NCBI RefSeq assembly: GCF_900162615.1
Contig: NZ_FUFN01000009.1
Span: 470,453 to 534,452 of the forward strand
Direction of reading: 5' to 3'
Origin: Virgibacillus proomii
Lineage (GTDB): Bacteria > Bacillota > Bacilli > Bacillales > Amphibacillaceae
Length of the DNA stretch: 64,000 bases
In this document: piece by piece, positions 61,972-64,000 of the stretch
Layout: every line of letters starts with the position of its first letter
How positions within the stretch are numbered: the first letter of the stretch is position 1
Made by a program: the position numbers and the translations under genes
Notes under the pieces: generated by a model
What the model was told of the DNA's origin: nothing
Seen by the model: the letters and a program-made list of their open reading frames with translations, nothing else
Databases searched by the model: none

Positions 61972-63312
61972 ATGGATTACAAAGATGAAAATCAGCACAA
62001 CACGCTAAATAAAAATACAGAAGAACTTGAAAAAAATAAAGTAACCAACCAGGCTTCCGATCAGCACTTCACCGAAGAAACAGAAAATAATGATACTTTT
62101 GCTGATAACCATTCAACCTCAAAAACAAAAAATCCTAAAAATAAATCCTTGCTACATTTTGTTTTAGGGGGAATCTCCGGTGGTATTGTATCTATTATTT
62201 TAATTATAGCATTAGTTTTTACAAATGTTATTCCCCTAAACAATGGAGGTAATAAGGGATCCTCTTCTGCAGAAGAGGATAAATCTCCTGAAGTGATTGA
62301 GACACTTGCCTCAGAGGATGCAGATGTTGCGACAAATATTGAGGAAACATCCAAAGCAGTGGTTGGTGTCATTAATATGCAACAACAAAACATTTGGACG
62401 GAAAGTGAAGAAGCAGGAACTGGTTCTGGGATTATCTATAAAAAGGAAAATGGTAAAGCTTATGTAATTACCAACCACCATGTGGTAGATGGTGCAGAGG
62501 AAGTAGAGGTAGCGGTTAATTATTCAGACGAGCGCTTAAAAGCAAAAGTATTAGGAACAGATGAATTAACCGATTTAGCTGTTTTACAGGTTAATGGAGA
62601 TAAAATTACTACCGTTGCTAATATGGGGTCTTCCAAAGATCTTAAAGTAGGTGAAAATGTGATGGCAATTGGTAACCCATTAGGTATGGAATTTGCCAAT
62701 ACTGTTACAAAAGGTGTAGTAAGCGGTTTAGATCGTTCTGTGCCGATCGATACAAATGGAGATGGACAACCTGATTGGATAACAGAAGTCATTCAAACCG
62801 ATGCTGCTATTAACCCCGGTAACAGTGGTGGAGCACTGGTTAATGGCAACGGTGCTGTTGTAGGGATTAATTCTATGAAAGTTGCTCGCCAAGAAGTAGA
62901 GGGAATTGGTTTTGCCATTCCTGTAGACGCAGCATTACCAATTGCTGAAAAATTGGAGAAAGAAGGAGAAATTAAGCGGCCAATGATCGGTATTACAACT
63001 GCAGCTATTAATCAAGTTCCGCCTCAATACCGCATGAATTTCCCACTCCCTGAAGGTGTAAAAGGCGGCATGGTAATTGCAGAGGTGCAAGAAGGTTCAC
63101 CTGCAGCTAAGGCTGGCCTTCAAAAATTTGATGTCATCACTAAAATTAACGGAAAAGAAGTTACATCCATCTTAGAACTACGTAAGCTTCTTTACTCTGA
63201 AGCTTCCATTGGTGATAAAGTTGAAATTGAATACTATCGAGACGGAAAGAAAAAGACAACAAACATAACTCTTGAAGCAAGAGATAACCCTGAAGAAAAC
63301 ACCGAACAATAG
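61972..63312 (+). CDS. htrB: HtrA/DegP-like membrane serine protease (HtrB-type)
   Basis: The 446-aa protein has a charged, polar cytosolic N-terminal part (1-58), one membrane helix (about 62-86), a trypsin-like domain with His170 (TNHHVV), Asp201 (TDLAVLQV) and Ser285 (NPGNSGGAL), and a C-terminal PDZ domain (about 340-430). It degrades or refolds misfolded proteins at the outer face of the membrane. It diverges from cssRS, as htrB does in B. subtilis. GAGGTAA precedes the ATG, and a terminator follows. Confidence 0.95.
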   Translation: MDYKDENQHNTLNKNTEELEKNKVTNQASDQHFTEETENNDTFADNHSTSKTKNPKNKSLLHFVLGGISGGIVSIILIIALVFTNVIPLNNGGNKGSSSAEEDKSPEVIETLASEDADVATNIEETSKAVVGVINMQQQNIWTESEEAGTGSGIIYKKENGKAYVITNHHVVDGAEEVEVAVNYSDERLKAKVLGTDELTDLAVLQVNGDKITTVANMGSSKDLKVGENVMAIGNPLGMEFANTVTKGVVSGLDRSVPIDTNGDGQPDWITEVIQTDAAINPGNSGGALVNGNGAVVGINSMKVARQEVEGIGFAIPVDAALPIAEKLEKEGEIKRPMIGITTAAINQVPPQYRMNFPLPEGVKGGMVIAEVQEGSPAAKAGLQKFDVITKINGKEVTSILELRKLLYSEASIGDKVEIEYYRDGKKKTTNITLEARDNPEENTEQ

Positions 63313-63319
63313 AAGAACC

Positions 63320-63356
63320 CTTCCTCCAAGCTGCTGCTTGGGGGAGTTTTTTATTA
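63320..63356 (+). terminator. htrB terminator
   Basis: CTCCAAGC and GCTTGGGGGAG pair around TGCT and are followed by TTTTTT, a few bases after the stop. Confidence 0.85.
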
Positions 63357-63545
63357 TCTTTTATTGATTTTGATTTAAAAATTAGCTTGTTCAGCACTAC
63401 CACTTTTTGTATAATTGGGCTACGCTTTGGTTCGGTTTGAAGGCATTCTGTTTCGATTTACGGAGTTTCCGTTTAAACCTTTGCTGCAGCTCAGCGTTCT
63501 AGACCATTTTGCGCTGTCTTACCTCGTCTCAATGTGCTCTCTCCA

Positions 63546-63590
63546 AAAAAAAGAAAAGATCAGTATCGTATCGCTGATCTCTCTTTATTA
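63546..63590 (-). terminator. Terminator of the zinc-ribbon gene
   Basis: On the minus strand AGATCAG and CTGATCT pair around a 10-base loop and are followed by TTTCTTTTTTTT, about 30 bases past the stop of the gene at 63622. Between 63357 and 63545 I see nothing. Confidence 0.65.
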
Positions 63591-63621
63591 CGTCATTGTC
63601 AAATAGTACTGGTTTTTAAGC

Positions 63622-63825
63622 TTAGCCAAAAAACAAATCAAGTATATTGCTCCCTTTCGAGCTGCGCTTATTATAAAATTCTGAGTAACCACAATTTTTA
63701 CAGGAGACAACTAAAAATTGATTATTTTGTATATCAAGCATTTTCGATAATCCTGTTCCTGTCATCGCAACTTCTTTTTTATCCGCATCTCTACTTCCAC
63801 ATTTAATGCAACCTTTTTGTTCCAT
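63622..63825 (-). CDS. Small zinc-ribbon protein
   Basis: The 67-aa protein has two CxxC pairs (Cys6-Cys9 and Cys42-Cys45) around MTGTGLSKMLDIQNNQF, then NILDLFFG. This matches short bacillar zinc-ribbon nucleic-acid-binding proteins of unknown role. AGAGGTG lies nine bases before the ATG. It is followed by its own terminator. Confidence 0.85.
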   Translation of the reverse strand: MEQKGCIKCGSRDADKKEVAMTGTGLSKMLDIQNNQFLVVSCKNCGYSEFYNKRSSKGSNILDLFFG

Positions 63826-63887
63826 ATGTCTTCACCTCTTTCCTTTTTATACGTCTTAACAGAAAGAAGGTTTCACATGTGTAACAT

Positions 63888-64000
63888 TTAATCGGAACTT
63901 TCTTCATAATCTTTGTGATTAGGTGCTGGCTCGATATATTTACCGTGCAGATCTGCTGCTAAAAAGGCTTCAACATCTTCTACTGAACCAACTGCTTCCT
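63888..64000 (-). CDS. C-terminal end of an unidentified protein (runs off the window)
   Basis: The minus strand keeps an open frame from the window end to TAA at 63888-63890, encoding the last 37 residues. It ends YIEPAPNHKDYEESSD. I do not recognise the protein. The open frame and acidic C-terminus fit a real gene, but a fragment this short cannot be assigned. Confidence 0.55.
   Translation of the reverse strand, partial: EAVGSVEDVEAFLAADLHGKYIEPAPNHKDYEESSD

Overview
The window is about 64 kb of an AT-rich, Gram-positive chromosome. It matches a halotolerant, spore-forming Bacillaceae such as Virgibacillus, Oceanobacillus or Lentibacillus. The grounds are the 16S 5' part, the tRNA set, strong AAGGAGG ribosome sites, frequent TTG/GTG starts, and gene order matching Bacillus subtilis cshA-ydbS-ydbT / ydcA-acpS-ydcC-alr-mazEF-rsbRSTUVW-sigB-rsbX / tex-sprT. 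The genus is an inference; no search was run.

Layout. (1) 1-2230: on the minus strand a 12-tRNA array feeds into the 5' part of a 16S gene, with a strong array promoter and tandem rrn promoters. (2) 3131-19851: SprT-like protein, PerR-type catalase (plus strand), Tex, the whole general-stress locus (rsbR-S-T-U-V-W-sigB-rsbX), the MazEF toxin-antitoxin pair, alanine racemase, a YdcC-type lipoprotein, NAD(P)HX repair enzyme and AcpS. (3) 21072-37068: rhomboid protease, LacI regulator with a HAD phosphatase, YdbT/YdbS, CshA helicase, EamA and DegV proteins, an esterase, YppG-like and glutaredoxin-like proteins, MarR regulator and an ABC exporter. (4) 37798-43061: a PhnD-C-E-E type ABC importer followed by a cytosolic 5'-nucleotidase. 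(5) 43546-53727: PepSY proteins with a YkoGH-like two-component system, GNAT, VOC, thioredoxin, PopT/DUF368, PadR with its membrane partner, a CapA-like lipoprotein and a broken small gene. (6) 54088-64000: YfhE, an ABC exporter, DUF1232, TypA, CssRS with a divergent HtrA protease, a zinc-ribbon protein and the tail of an unidentified gene.

The themes are stress signalling and envelope quality control. The stressosome (RsbR/S/T), RsbU phosphatase, RsbV/RsbW partner switch, SigB and RsbX form one complete pathway. CssRS-HtrA and YkoGH-PepSY look like envelope-stress or extracytoplasmic sensing units. KatA has a visible PerR box, and two sigma-B promoters can be read.

The most unusual content is between the genes. 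A dispersed, structured repeat (here called type A, about 150-180 bp: two hairpins whose stems change sequence but keep pairing) occurs many times, always in the same orientation, singly or as tandem pairs sharing a GATAAA junction. Type A units often sit inside a second element (type B, about 52 bp, plus a tail ending CTTTCCTATAG). The window holds filled, unfilled and collapsed versions of this composite. One filled copy lies in the roughly 690-nt leader between a sigma-B promoter and rsbV. No transposase gene is present here. I regard this family as the best candidate for an undescribed system. Its mobility, enzyme and function are inference.
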